A stretch of 64,000 bases of DNA. Source: Epinephelus fuscoguttatus (taxonomy: Eukaryota > Chordata > Actinopteri > Perciformes > Serranidae). Where the stretch lies: contig NC_064773.1 in NCBI RefSeq assembly GCF_011397635.1, positions 26,592,949-26,656,948 on the forward strand. The letters are read 5' to 3'. Below are positions 21,967-33,890 of this stretch, in pieces; the stretch's first letter is position 1; every line of letters starts with the position of its first letter. The notes under the pieces are model-generated. The model saw only the letters and a program-made list of their open reading frames with translations, had not been told where the DNA came from and ran no database searches. A program made the position numbers and the translations under genes.

Positions 21967-24900
21967 ACTGACAGCGGGGTCCAGCCAGGCAGGTGCTGCT
22001 GAGGCTGCAGGCGGAGGCGCTGCAGGTTGGTCTTCACTCTCATTTTATCTCTCCTATTACATACAGTGTGCTGCTGGTCTTTTATTCTAGAAGCATGTAT
22101 GACTTTAGCTATTGTCAAACAGTTACCAAATTGAACATAGTGATGCTTTATGCCCCAAACCTTGCCATTCAAGAGTAGTTCTGTATAATTTCTGTATTAA
22201 GATGTGACAACATGGCAATTAGTAGAATAGCTTTGCATGTTCTTCTGCTGGATGTGTGCTAGTAATCATTTTCAACACTCATACCTGTTATTCCTATGGT
22301 CTGAGACAGTCTAAAAATATTAATAAATATCCTAAAACTCAAATTTGAGATGCTGTAAAGTATAAAGTCTGGAGTTGCTCCTCAGAAAATGAATTGAGAA
22401 AGATGTAGATGACACTGAGACCGTCCAGAATGTTCTGAGTATATGGATATGTTGTCTGTCTCAGAGCTGAGAACACTACAACAGAATAAAACTCATCTGG
22501 GTATAAAAAAGAAAGAACATTCTGCTTCACAAAACCAGGCTCCCATTCATTGTCTGTGGAGCAGCTTCTCTGGTTTCTTGCTCTGTGAGAGCTCATGTTC
22601 ACAAATATTGATTGAACTTTCCTAGGCCGTGGAAATTTACAGTCATACAGTGCAGAGTTTAAGTGAGAACACAGTCACTCATTGATATTCTCTCCCTCTT
22701 CTCAAATGAAAGTCAGTGTCAGGATGCCGGGTCCCACCTGAGGAACCTTTTTTGGCCCTGTGTACTAGTTTTGGGGACCACCGGTCGTAGTGTCAGAGTT
22801 AACCAAGGACTAGCTGAAAAGTTAAGATGTAATATGCACTGTGTAGCTACATGTATATAGACATTTATCTTTCTGCTGCTTAGTCCACTCTATAGCAACA
22901 CTAACAATGGCATTACACCTGAGTGACCCATTTAGAGTGTTTCCTCAGAAGCACGTACAGCGCACAAAAAGCAGCAGTGCTAAAATATGACGAAAACAGC
23001 CAGACATGGCAGACAAATTGGCTATCGCTTCGCTCAGCAAACACAGAACTGTATTTTTCAACCGCTGTGGAACAAAAGAATTTTAGAATTATTTAATATA
23101 CCACATGTATTGAATCAAGTGCAATAGAATATGATAAATGGTATTGTTTGACACCTTCAGTCGCTCCAGTCTGTGGATAGTCTTTCAAGAAAGAGGAAAA
23201 AAAAATGACAATTTTTCTTGTTTCCATCCAACCAGCTGACTCTTCCAAGAAGTCGGAGGCAAACCCGCTCACAGAGATCCTCAAAAACCCGACCAAAGTT
23301 GTTCTACTGAGGGTATGTTCGTGTTTGTGCATTTTTCTAGATGGGCTCAGTATCATAGAATAGCATGTAACAACAACAATTATCAACATTCAACACCATC
23401 ACATTATGAAGTGTAGTCCAATTCGGAAAATTAATCAGAAGTCAGAAAATGGAGGCAATAGAAGATCTTCTTGAGCAGTTGAAGCGCAGACCTACCAGTG
23501 GTTACATCAGATTTCATTATCTGCTATTGTCTGAATGCAAGTAGGCCTAATGTCTGTTTTTTCTTGTAGAACATGGTGGGCCGAGGAGAGGTGGATGAAG
23601 ACTTGGAGGGAGAGACCAAAGAAGAGTGCGAGAAATATGGCAAAGTGGTTAAATGTGTCATTTTTGAGGTGAGAGAAAGAATGAAGTGTGAAGTGAATTT
23701 TTTGATCAAACAGGACTACCCCTAAAACACACTTTGCTTCTCAGATTGCAGCAGTGCCGGATGACGAAGCTGTTAGGATTTTTTTGGAGTTCGAGAGGGT
23801 GGAGTCGGCCATCAAAGGTCAGTATACCCTTGTCGTCTCGTGCACAATCATAAATGAGGCCTCTGCTGGTAGATCTACTGAAAGTCTGAACACAACAGAC
23901 ACTTAAAATCCAAAGGGGACCTTCTATGCTGATTTTCCTGGTTCATACTTGTATTCTGGGCTTCTACTAGAACATGTTGACATGCTTTAATTGTCAAAAA
24001 AACACTTTATTATCCCCGTACTGTCTGTGCTGGAACACCTGTATTCATCCTCTGTCTGAAACGCTCTGTTTTAACGCCTATTTCTTTAAGAGCCCCTCTC
24101 AAAAAGCCCAGTCTGCTCTCAGTGGTCAGTTTTTTCTGGGTCATCCTTATCTGTGGATCGTCATTGCAGCCGGGGGAATGACTGTAACGGAGAATAGCGG
24201 CACTTTTTTATGTGAAAAATGACCAACAAAAGCTTCTAAACACACCCAGACATGTTCCAACAGGAATATGATCCAAAATTGGGGCGAAACTAACAATATC
24301 AGCAACCAAGATTACGTGTTTCCCTGACATTAGCATGTAGCTACATGTAGCAATGTACTTGCTGCCAGGGAATAACCGTGTATAGCAGCACTTTCTCTCA
24401 TTAAAAATCACCAATAAAAGCTTCTAAACACAACCAGACATGTTCCAACAGGAGTATGATCCGAAATTGGGGGTGAAATTACAACATCAGCAACCAAGAT
24501 TACATGTTTCTTTGACATTAGCATGTAGCTACATGTAGCAATGTACTTGCTGCCAGGGAATAACTGTGTATAGCGGCACTTTCTCTCATTAAAATTCACC
24601 AATATAAGCTTCTAAACACAACCAGACATGTTCCAGCAGGAACATGATCTGAAATGGGGGAGATAGTAACAACTTCGGCAACCAAGTTTACACGTGTCTG
24701 TGATGTTAGCATGTAGCTACATGTAGCACCATGCCTAGCGCACATGACCATGCAAAGAAATCTGTCATGATTTGACGTCATCTCATAGTCAAAGTAGGAA
24801 AACTTTTGGAAACAGTTTTTTAGAATGATCTCAAGCCTGAGGTTTTGCTCACAGGGATTACCCCACGTGTATCTCATTATTTGAAATGTTGGCATCACTT

Positions 24901-27900
24901 ATATAAACATCCGACATTGTAACATTATATATGACAGAAAATAAGGAAATGCATAATAGGTCCCCCCTAAAACTAACATGGCAGCAGATTTGTCTCTACA
25001 AAGACACCTGCATCAGGTCATGTTGCTTCAAAATGGGTTAAATGTCACTAGAGCTTCAGAAGGTCAGAAAAAAATCTTGACCCTTGTTGATGCTCCAAAC
25101 TTGAGCCTGCGTTTGTTGTTAGTGACAACCTCATCACTGAAAATCACCATCTTCAACATTTCCATTGTGACTCTGCTTTCAGTGGGTCATTTCCATCCAG
25201 AAGCAGCAGTTTTTTGGGGTGCGCGTTCAATCTTACGTAACTGCATCGCCCTTTTCCCACCATTGTGTAACTGCTCTAATAATGTGGGTGAAACTGTGTC
25301 CCATTCTAAATTGGTTGGCCCAGATCAGAAACAAGGTGAGACTCCCTGCGGTCTTACATCATATGCGGCCCAGCAACCCTGCCATCTCCCTGCGGCACCG
25401 GCAGAGCCGCGCTTACATCACATCGCTCAGAAAGCGGGACAGACACTCAAGTAACAATACAGAGGGACTCAGTTATGGTTAAATTGCCACACTGTGTGAT
25501 CTGTTTTTGTAGATAATCATGAAAGGTTTTATTGCTTTCAGAAGGGAAAGCCACTTGCCACGTGTCTTTCCTGGATAGGGAGGTCAGAGGTCATGGTCAC
25601 ACAGTAACAGGCTGGAGTTGACCATTATATTTAGTGTTTGCTCAAAGAGCAACATGCTGGGGTTTGACCCAGTTTCACCTGATTTCCTTCTGTGGCTGTG
25701 TGGAATTTCAGTGAAGTCACTTCATTAGGTTTCAGGTTGACATTAGCTGTAAAGTTTGTCCTTCTTCCTATGATCATTCCAGCGTAGGAGCACTGAGGAT
25801 ATCCGTAATATCATCATATTCAGTGTTTGGGAAATGTGGTTATGTGCTTTCTTGCTGAGAGTTAGTCGAGAAGATTGATAAGACTCTCAAGTCTGTCTCT
25901 TAAATATGAAGCTGTAGCCAAAAACCAGTTAGCTAGCTTAGCATAAAGACTAGGAATGGGGTTACTTGGCTCTGTCCAAACTCTGAAAGAATCTTCCTAC
26001 CAGCATATTTAAAGCTCAGTAATGCACACTGTATTTCTTGTTTTGTTTTTTTTTCTTTTTATGTGAAAACAAATAGTGGTTTATTAGGGGTTGTATGCTG
26101 GACTTTATTTTCTCTGGTTTCCTGGCTAACTGGCTCCTGGTTTGATAGGAGCATGTCTATTTTTTTCTCTTCTAACTCCCCTCTTTGTGCCATCATTTGA
26201 AATTCCCAGCCATCAAATCATGTCACCTGTCGCAGCGCAAGCACGTTGTGTGACAGTTATAATCATCAGTGCAACACACATTGTGATGTATATAGTTACA
26301 TAGTTATAGGTTTGGTAATTTTGTTCTTGAGAAATTGTTTGAGCCCTAAGAAGGGCCCAAAATATTAGAAACTGTTCCTTTAATAGGATATATCGAGCTG
26401 TCTCCATGCACGAATGTAATTCAGGATGTGATGAGATTCACAACTAAATCATTTTGCCCAATCAGTGACATCTGACTCACACCGTCTAATCATGGCAACA
26501 TAACGCACTTTGTTTTGTACATTCAGTGTCAGCCCACTGGAGCTGACGCGCAAACACATGAATAAAAAGTCGTACATGCATTGTGCTGCATGAGGTGCTC
26601 AGGTCGTTCTAGGAAAATGGATTAGACCTATCACTGGAGGCACACACACACTGACAATACAAGGTTGTTCGCTTCATTGATAAGGTTAACACTGCTAGAC
26701 AGGACAGAATGAATGCTGTGTGTCTCGGTTGTCCTAAAGGGGGGTTAGTTTGGTGTGTGTGTGTGCGAGCATGAGGACACTGTGTGATGCCTCTGCGGAA
26801 GCACACAAGTGACAAATCCTGGGGAATAACGCTGAGGTCATATATCCCCCCCCCCCCCCCCCCCCACCTCCCTTTTTTTTTTCTTCCCAGGAGTGTTGAA
26901 GTCAAAGCAAAGTTGTTTTTCTTTTTTGGGCTTTTATCACTGGCACTTAGAGCAAGGTGTTAACATTACTCAGCTGCTTTTCACAACAGTTTGTTCCACA
27001 GAAATCAAATAATTTCTTTCAAGAACAAGACAAATGGCCTCTGCCATGGATGTTAAAGGGAAAAATACACCATGAAACTATCAAACTGTTAAAAACAGTC
27101 ATGGCTTTATTCAGTTTGGTGTGTTTCTCCTCTTCCTGGTAGCATTACATCAGCATATTTACAGCAACTAGGACTTTTTTTAACAGTCATACAAAGAACT
27201 TAATCACAGGAGAGTCACATTAAAACCCCCTTCAGCTTGGGAAAAGACATTCTGGGACACTGAGGAAATTCCAGCTGAAATATACAGTATCTCACATAAG
27301 TGAGTACACCCCTCCCATTTTTGCAAATATTTCATTATATCTTTTCATGGGACAACACTATAGAAATGACACTTTGATATAACTTAAAGTAACATCGAGG
27401 TGTCTTCACATCCATCTGCTCCATGATGTCATCATGGAGGAGTGGGAGAGGATTTCTGAAGCAACCTGTGAGCTCTGGTGAATTCCATGCCCAAAAGGGT
27501 TCAGGCAGTGCTAGATAATAATGGTTGGCACACAAAATATTGACACTTTAGGCACAATTTGGACATGTTCACTGTGGGGTGTACTCACTTATGTTGCCAG
27601 CTGTTTAGATGTTGATGGCTGTGTTTTGAGTAATTTTCAGAGGAAGGTAAGTCTATACTACTATACAAGCTGTACACTGACTACTTTAAGTTATATCAAA
27701 GTGTCATTTCTATAGTGTTGTCCCATGAAAAGATATAATGAAATATTTGCAAAAATGGGAGGGGTGTACTCACTTATGTGAGATACTGTATACAGATGTG
27801 ACGCTTCACGAGAAATAAACCTTGTCAAAGTATCTGTTGTTGAAAAGTTTATCTGCGTGCTTTGGGTACAGTCTGACCTTAACCGTCTCTCTCTCCTCTG

Positions 27901-28007
27901 CAGCTGTGGTGGATCTGAATGGGCGTTATTTCGGCGGGCGAGTCGTCAAGGCCTGCTTCTACAATCTAGACAAGTTTCGAGTTTTGGATCTCGGCGAGCA
28001 GGTCTGA
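15785..28007 (+). CDS. rbm17: RNA-binding motif protein 17 (splicing factor 45)
   Basis: Twelve coding exons: 15785-15907, 16174-16290, 17474-17640, 17972-18084, 19172-19216, 19893-20031, 20150-20301, 21975-22025, 23236-23312, 23570-23668, 23745-23817, 27904-28007. They total 1260 nt (419 residues; the human protein is about 401). All joins are GT..AG with matching phase. The N-terminus MSLYDDLGVG and the block VLIPLADEYDPMFPNDYEKV (with LIPLADEYDPMFPNDYEKVV visible here) are near-identical to vertebrate SPF45. A charged Arg/Glu-rich helix follows (about 108-140), then a G-patch (about 235-283: VAHKIMQKYGF, GLGKHEQG). A C-terminal UHM has the R393-Y394-F395 RXF motif. SPF45 acts in the spliceosome nucleus; its UHM binds ULM peptides of U2AF2, SF1 and SF3B1 and influences 3' splice-site choice. 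Exon 3's donor side (AGAGAA|GTACTG) is weak. The exon at 21975-22025 is extra relative to the human protein as I recall it. Confidence 0.95.
16541..17160 (+). repeat. Interspersed repeat with internal ~241-bp tandem duplication
   Basis: It starts with gtccagtgtgtaagatttag, the same family as 10975-11110. Inside, CTACGCTGTTTGACATGTT at 16711 recurs as CCAACGCTGTTTGACATGTT at 16951. The following blocks (tagcccagcacctg, atcagacgttcagg / ccagatgttcagg) are shared too. It occupies most of rbm17 intron 3 and ends in several A-rich runs. Confidence 0.6.
18085..19171. other. rbm17 intron 5, nothing assigned
   Basis: No repeat ends, exon or regulatory site could be supported between the exons ending 18084 and starting 19172. 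Confidence 0.4.
19217..19892. other. rbm17 intron 6, nothing assigned
   Basis: No element or exon recognised between the exons ending 19216 and starting 19893. Confidence 0.4.
20765..21414. mobile_element. hAT-type MITE with 8-bp target duplication
   Basis: The left end CAGGGGTAGGCAACCTGCGG pairs with the right end ...AGGTTGCTGACCCCTG (terminal repeat about 16 bases, two mismatches). The 8-bp sequence ATCTAAGC flanks both sides, at 20757-20764 and 21415-21422, as expected for the hAT superfamily. The 650-bp interior has no transposase. It includes an (AAAAT)n run near 20841-20877 and a CTCF-like core at about 21229 (CCACCTGGTGG). It sits in the rbm17 intron before the 51-nt exon. Confidence 0.9.
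21935..21964 (+). repeat. (TG)15 tract at a 3' splice site
   Basis: Fifteen TG units end ten bases before the acceptor of the rbm17 exon at 21975. The intron's polypyrimidine region is largely replaced by this UG repeat. Confidence 0.95.
21975..22025 (+). CDS. rbm17: rbm17 51-nt Gly/Ala-rich exon, likely alternative
   Basis: Bounded by CACTGACAG and GTTGGT, length 51 (17 codons), entering and leaving in phase 1. It can therefore be skipped without changing frame. It adds PGSSQAGAAEAAGGGAA between the G-patch and the UHM. If it is skipped, the flanking exons join as EKPDSSKKSE, closer to the human arrangement as I recall it. Its inclusion in transcripts is inferred. Confidence 0.65.
22026..23235. 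other. rbm17 intron 9, nothing assigned
   Basis: No element ends or further exons recognised. Confidence 0.4.
23915..24965. mobile_element. ~1.05-kb non-autonomous DNA element with GGGGACC ends
   Basis: The left end GGGGACCTTCTATGC mirrors the right end GCATAATAGGTCCCCC. The first 250 bases are a teleost repeat I recognise by phrases such as ctgattttcctggttcatacttgt. The element contains the 188-bp tandem array at 24171-24740. No transposase frame; superfamily not assigned. It lies in rbm17 intron 12. Confidence 0.65.
24171..24740. repeat. 188-bp tandem array, about three copies
   Basis: The anchor AGCTTCTAAACACA(A/C)CCAGAC begins at 24231, 24419 and 24607, an exact period of 188 bases each time. 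Shared blocks include acatgttccaacagga and tagcatgtagctacatgtag. The copies produce parallel minus-strand open frames, which are not genes. Confidence 0.9.
25830..26100. repeat. Interspersed repeat, family unassigned
   Basis: The phrases ccagttagctagcttagcataaagact and cttggctctgtccaaa are parts of a repeat common in spiny-rayed fish, as I remember it. No ends or target duplication could be defined. Confidence 0.4.
26846..26865. repeat. Poly(C)20 tract
   Basis: A run of 20 C followed by ACCTCCC and a T run, making a strongly pyrimidine-biased stretch in rbm17 intron 12. Confidence 0.9.
27285..27788 (+). mobile_element. Internally deleted Tc1-like transposon
   Basis: Inverted repeats of about 110 bases, nearly identical, begin CAGTATCTCACATAAGTGAG. 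TA dinucleotides flank both ends, as for Tc1/mariner. Between them lies the end of a transposase frame: EEWERISEATCEL, then after a frameshift NSMPKRVQAVLDNNGWHTKY and a stop. This is the typical C-terminus of Tc1 transposases. The catalytic region is missing, so the copy is non-autonomous. It sits about 120 bases before the last rbm17 exon. Confidence 0.9.
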
Positions 28008-28205
28008 CATCTCCCCAGGCACCGACAGACACCGACAGACACCATCATCTCCTCACTTGTACATAAACCTTTTTTTAAGATTTCCCAAACAGCAGTCGAG
28101 TGTCTGTATGTAGTGATGAGTCAGTCTTGTAGATTATTCTTTTTTTCTGTGATGAAAAATACCTTCATGTCAGCACAAAATAAATGGTTTAAACTATGTG
28201 TAGTT
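28008..28205 (+). other. rbm17: rbm17 3' UTR with poly(A) signal
   Basis: AATAAA lies at 28179-28184, about 170 bases after the stop codon. The cleavage site near 28200 is inferred. Confidence 0.65.
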
Positions 28206-29685
28206 TACGATTCTTTATTTATGTATCATTATTCCATGTAAATCTAAGTTTTGTTGTCTGAATTTAACATTTGTTAGAGTCAGTATTGCTTAATAATCTC
28301 TAAAATTTACTGTTAGAAATCAGCCTAGTCATGGTGACTCTGCTGTAGTTGTTTTTCTCTTTTAAAATGCGAAATATTTCATCCTGGTATAAACATTTCC
28401 AAGCAAACCTAAAAACTAAACTTTCACACACCCTGTCACAGAGCAATATACAGTATATCCAAGAAGCCTAGTTTCCCTCTCTGAATTTTGTCTGACATAA
28501 CACCGGTTCCACCGTAGTGTTAACACATCCCCAGGGTTGGTGAGTCTTAACTTAGCCATGATGGAAGGGGACCGGGACGGTGAGCGCAGCCCCAGCCTCA
28601 TTCAGAACTTATGTAAGTGCACCAGAAGGGCCCTGGAGGTTCCGGTGAAATACGTCAGGAAGGATCCCACTGGAGCAGGTTTAATTCAGATCAGGGAAAC
28701 GGGCTGGATAGAAAAACAGAAAGCAGAATAGAGGCCCATTTGACAGATTTGATTCCCTCATTCATGCTGCAGGGGTGAAAGGTCAACAGAATATGGATGA
28801 AGAGAAGCTGAGAGTTGACCTGCTGTGGAAGACTAAAACAGAACCACGACACAAGTATTGTTATTAACATGTTACTCGAGTATTAGTGCTAACAAAAAAC
28901 AGTGAAATACATCTGTTCTGCTGTTTTAATAAAGACGAGTTCAGCTAAATACAGCCTGGTTACAATACAGATTTTGAATGAAGTACAAAACTTAACAAGA
29001 GCAAAACTACTGACACACAAACGTACAAGCATCTGTCCTGGGTTTCAGGGTCAGCAGCAGGTTTGTTTAGGCCACAGTCAAGCCTCAATCAGCAGTGTGT
29101 GTAGTCTGTGTATATGTGAGAACCAGGTGTGAGACTGATGGTGTGAGCATGTCTTGAACGTGCACAGCAGAGCAGAGGAATGTGATTGGTTGTCAGTGGC
29201 ATATTAAACCCTGACCTAAATACCAGGGGGTGTGACTTGAGACAAGGTCGAGAGGTCACAATGTCGGTTGCTTAAAGTGGTCCAGGGTCACTGTACAGGC
29301 ATGTAGGTTGTCCTCGATATGTTGTATCCAGGTCAAAAAATGAATACATTTTGTGGTTTTATATTAAATGTATGCGGCCTACTGATATCTCTGTGGTTAC
29401 AATCAGATTCCATGGTGATGCTGTTTTTCTCACCACTGCACTGTTTAGTGTATTCAGCCCCGAGGGGTACACTGCAGTAAAGTTCTAAAACATCTTTCCT
29501 GCCTGCCTCAGTCCTGGAAGCCACAGGTTCTGAAGAGATGTTAGATTGCAGCAAATGACCTTCTCCATAGACCATACGATACGCTGCTTGTCTGCGTATG
29601 TCCTCGGCAATGGCAACACATATCAGATGGTGATGAAGGACCTGAGGATGGACTCGATGATGGCAGCTGTTACAGTAGTGTATGT
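28206..29685. other. Intergenic DNA, no gene supported
   Basis: A 64-codon plus-strand frame (28537-28731) has a coding-like composition but no recognised domain and no splice context. Otherwise nothing is recognised. Confidence 0.4.
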
Positions 29686-30905
29686 CATAAAAAAGAAAAT
29701 AAAAATAGAATAGAATACTTTATCATAAAAACTGTCATAGTATAGTTTGTTATAAACAAGACACAAAAAAAATCACAGTATAGCATGTCATGAAAATAGA
29801 TTAAAAAAGTCGCAATTTAGTAGGTCATAAGAATACATAAGGCTTAAGACATAAGTACTCAAGTCATAAGAAGTGACACTATAACTATAGTATAGTTTGT
29901 CTTAAAGGAAGCCATAGTATAGTATGACATGAAAAAAATACATTTAAAGTATAGTATTTCATAAAAAAAGATCAAAATACCATATGTCATAAAAATGGAA
30001 TAAAAAAAGTTATAGTTGTCAAAAAATTGTCATAGTATAGTATGTCATAAAAATGGATTGAAATAATCATAGTGTAGTATGTCACACAAAAGTCATAGTA
30101 TGGAATGTCAAAAAAAAGGTCATATTATAGCATGCTATTAAAAAGGAATAAAAAAGGCCACTGTACAGTTAATCATAAAAAATGGAATAGAAAGTCAAAG
30201 TACAGTATGTCATAAAAATGTAATACAACAGTCATCTCACTATATCTAATCATACTATCTTACTATATCTTATCTTACGACATAATGACGAAAATCTGTC
30301 TGTGTGTGTGTCCGTGTGTCTGTTCCGATTTTCTCCTCACTGACTTGGTCAATCCATGTGAAATTTGGCACAGTGGTAGAGGGTCATGGGAGGATGCTCA
30401 TTTCTTATCTAGGCCTAACCGCCATATCGATTTTTACTAAACTTGGTATGTAGAACAGGACGCCTCAACGTGACTGGAGAAATGTAACTCTAATTGGCAA
30501 CTGGGTGGTGCTATAGCAACAAAAAAATGGCTAAAATGCAACAGGTCGCTGTGGCTGCAATCGTACTATCAAATTCACAAAAACTCTGTCTGAATACATT
30601 GCTCTTCTTAATGGGTTCAGTTGACTGTTTAATCTGCAATTTCTTATGACCTGTATCCCAAACACACACCATGTGAAACTCTACGTGGGCAACTGTGCAC
30701 TCAATGGGTATGGACTAGTAATAAAGTATTTTATTACTTTATTAATAAAGTAATTAAATACTTCTTGAATGAAAAAACATAGTATAGTATGTTAAAAAAT
30801 GAATAAAAAGAACATAGTATAATATGTCAAAAGAAATTCATAATACATTAATAAAGTGCCATGTATATCACACAAAATTCATAGTATGGTATATCAAAAA
30901 AATTA
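29686..30905. repeat. AT-rich tandem array of 'catagtatagtatgtcataaaaa' units, interrupted
   Basis: The phrase atagtatgtcataaaa and variants recur dozens of times from 29686 to about 30235 and again from about 30778 to 30905. Spacing is irregular, about 30-45 bases. A different, non-satellite sequence (30287-30715) separates the two parts. No coding capacity. Confidence 0.8.
30287..30715. repeat. Interspersed repeat inserted in the AT-rich array
   Basis: It begins cgaaaatctgtctgtgtgtg and includes ttctcctcactgacttggtc and gtgaaatttggcacagtgg. I remember these phrases from a high-copy fish repeat. Ends are defined only by where the array stops and resumes. Confidence 0.5.
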
Positions 30906-33769
30906 TGGTAAGCTAAAAAAAAAAATCCACAGCCATATAATTTAGACCGTTGTTACCGCTTCAAAATAGTTGGTTCAACTTCTCCCACTGTATTCTTCTG
31001 AAAAACGGCAGGAAGTCTCTTCTTTGAATTTTCTTTATACATGGCAAAAATGTGAACTATTAACAAAAAGGTGGATGAAAATGTGAAGGTTTTTTTTCAT
31101 TCTACTTACTAATGTTTATCAGATATACTAGAAAGCACAAAGTACATGCTGCACATTGTATTACTGCATTGTAGTGCTGAAGTTGTAAGTGTGTACTGGT
31201 ACTATATGTAATGAACTGGTGTGACTATTGACTTAAACACTGGAGGAGACTGGCTGTCTCCTCTCTTCCTCTCTGGCTGTCAGACTCATAGTCTCATAGT
31301 CCCATACCCTGCTGGATGATGATTCAGTGTGAGGCTCTAAGGGAGTCAGGGGATATATGCATTAGTGGTAACTAACAAAGTCTCCTGAATTACTCAGTGT
31401 TTGGTAAATAATATTTCAAACCAGGAACAATGACTCATTTTGTGCTTAGCAAGATGTCCATCAAAGTTCATTTCATTACAGACTTGAGAGTTAATCAAGT
31501 GTTTTCCTAACAAATATTATTTTAATTACCTTATTCTCAGCCTAGCCCCATTGGACTCATCACTATTTTTAGGAAATGCTGGCCTGGACAGACAAGCAGT
31601 TTATCCTCCTGGGACAAAATACAATCTAAATCACTGTCAAACTCTCTGCATTTGCAATATATGTGAAAAGTTACGTGTTCATACTTAAGAAAACAATAAG
31701 ACATAAGAAAAAAAAACCGTACAAGCCTTAGTTGAATCATAAGCATCTTTTATCCAGCAGGCATGTTTTCTTCACTGTGAGTCTTTCCAGTAAAAATAAG
31801 AGTGTTCCTGTAAGTTAAATAAAGGAGATAATCTTATCATATAAAACCCCAGAAATTTCTTCTGTGTTCTTATATAAACTTTATCTTTCTCACACTCACA
31901 CACTTTTTTTTATTCTAAGGCAAAGTTTAAAAAGTGTCTCACTATCAGGACAAACAGTTTCACAACCAGTTTCTCCACCCGAACACTGACACATCTCAAT
32001 CCTCCAGGTGGAAACATGATGACCTGACCTTGTGCACGTTTTCCTTCTGTTCTCCTTGTGCTGGAGAAAATAACTGCACTCACTCTTCATGTTTTAGGGA
32101 GGATGTTCAACACATAAATAGCAAAACTATACTCCTTTTGTCCCACAGCTGCCCTTTGTTCAAGTGGTTAACAGGAAAAAAGTTTGTCACTCTGATTAAT
32201 AAACAGGAATTCAGTTGGATTACAATAAATTTGGGGTAAAAGGTTGGAGAGAGTTCAGAGGCTTTTCAAACTGAAGCAACGGAGGAATTTCACTACACTG
32301 TAAAAAGTTGAAGAAATGCAGACCTTAATAAAAAGAATTTTGAACTACATTTTTTTTTTACAGTGCAGCCACAATGTACTTCAAATACTACATTATTATT
32401 ACCGTAGAATGAAAAGTATACATCACCAATCTTCACATAGGGTATAGCACATTCCAAAAGAGGTTATAGGTGTAATCGCAGAAAAATAATAGCTGCGAGT
32501 GCAAACTGAATCATGAAAAGTCAGCGATGAACAATGCAGATGCGCTTTTGAGTCACTTGCGAATAACGCAGTTGCTAAATTTGGATGTCAGAGAGATTTG
32601 AAGATAAGATATATTGTGCTTGAAAAGTATTGCAAGGTAATGGTTTGATGAGGTGGTGTGTGTTCATCTGGGCTCTCCATCTGCAGCCTGGTTGTATAAG
32701 TTTCAGGCTGAAACTGTAAACCAGCAGAAGCTCAGTGAGTAGCCTATATTTAGTCATGCACTGTAGAAAGCTGCATACACACACTGCTTTTTAAAAACAA
32801 TCGGATAGGTTCATACATGCTCTCCTATAGCTCTAAAACACGATGAATTAGTATATATTTATGATGTGATGTCGCTTATTTTAAGTCTGATTTCTCATCA
32901 TTCCCCGTCAAAACTCTTGGTGCACTCGAGTTCAAACCTGTTAGGTCAGTGAGGGCTTTTTTTGAAGTTTTTACGAAATCACTATATACAGTAAACGCTA
33001 TATATGACCATACCCATTATGAGTCAATGGGACAACCCGGTGTGAGGAAGCAGAAAGAGTTGATGTGAGATTCTGCACGTTTCTTCAGGGTGTGATCTCA
33101 GAGAGGGGAGACTGCCACGGAGCTTGTGTTGTAGCAACAGGTAGAAGTGGAGAGAGTGCTTATTAAGTTATTATGAGTGATATTAAAGGCATCCACCCTT
33201 TGTATTTAAGTTCTGATGACTTCATAAAAAAAAATCTAATGTAGAAAATAGTAAAATCATTACTACATTACTACAGCTACCACTTGCAATCTTACTAAAA
33301 AGATAAAAACAAACAGCAAATAGCCTGTAATAGTTTGAAAATATATTTAAAAATATTGTATTTCAAAAGAGACTAATAATATTATTAAAATATAATAATT
33401 TAGACTGAATTTAAATCCCTTTGGCTGCTGCTTCCGTTTTGAAAAAATAATGAAGACATTAATCTGAATAAGTCTTTGTTTACTAATACACTAAATACAA
33501 ATTAGAATATACGTATATAAATATAGCCTACTATCGTAATATATTTGTGTATATTTAAATAACGATAATGTAATAATGTTAATAAAATAGTAATATAGAA
33601 TAAATATAAATTACTTCGGCTGCCTCTGCTAATTAAAAAATATTTTAAAAATAAAGACACTATGTAAAATAGGGGAAAACCTTTGTTTATTATTACACTT
33701 CATACAAATGAAAATACATGAAATATTATCTATGAGAGTTGGATTACCACACAGAGGCGCTGTGGCTGC
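30906..33769. other. Intergenic DNA upstream of pfkfb3
   Basis: AT-rich, especially 33200-33720. Open frames are short and unrecognised. Distal pfkfb3 regulatory elements could lie here, but none was identified. Confidence 0.4.
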
Positions 33770-33890
33770 CTGCGTGTTCGTGTATGTGTGTGCGCGCGCG
33801 TGTATATGTCGTCATAGCAGTCACGTTGCTCTCCCAGCCTGGCCGGGTTATATAGCGGATGTGTGCCGCAGACCGGCAGATTAGCCCGGC
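33770..33890 (+). promoter_or_regulatory. pfkfb3: pfkfb3 core promoter candidate
   Basis: A TATA-like TATATAG at 33850-33856 sits about 190 bases before the start codon, after a purine/pyrimidine alternating stretch (tgtgcgcgcgcgtgtatatg at about 33789). GC content rises from here into exon 1. The transcription start near 33880 is inferred. Confidence 0.5.

Noticed and set aside
24208-24898. Three similar minus-strand frames resembling a repeated protein
   Set aside because: They are successive copies of the 188-bp tandem unit, not exons.
24978-25454. 158-codon frame in rbm17 intron 12
   Set aside because: Low-complexity leucine-rich translation without a domain, splice context or family resemblance.
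28537-28731. 64-codon frame with coding-like composition (starts MVSLNLAMMEGDRDG)
   Set aside because: No domain recognised, no supporting splice sites joined to another exon. It could be a decayed exon but cannot be supported.
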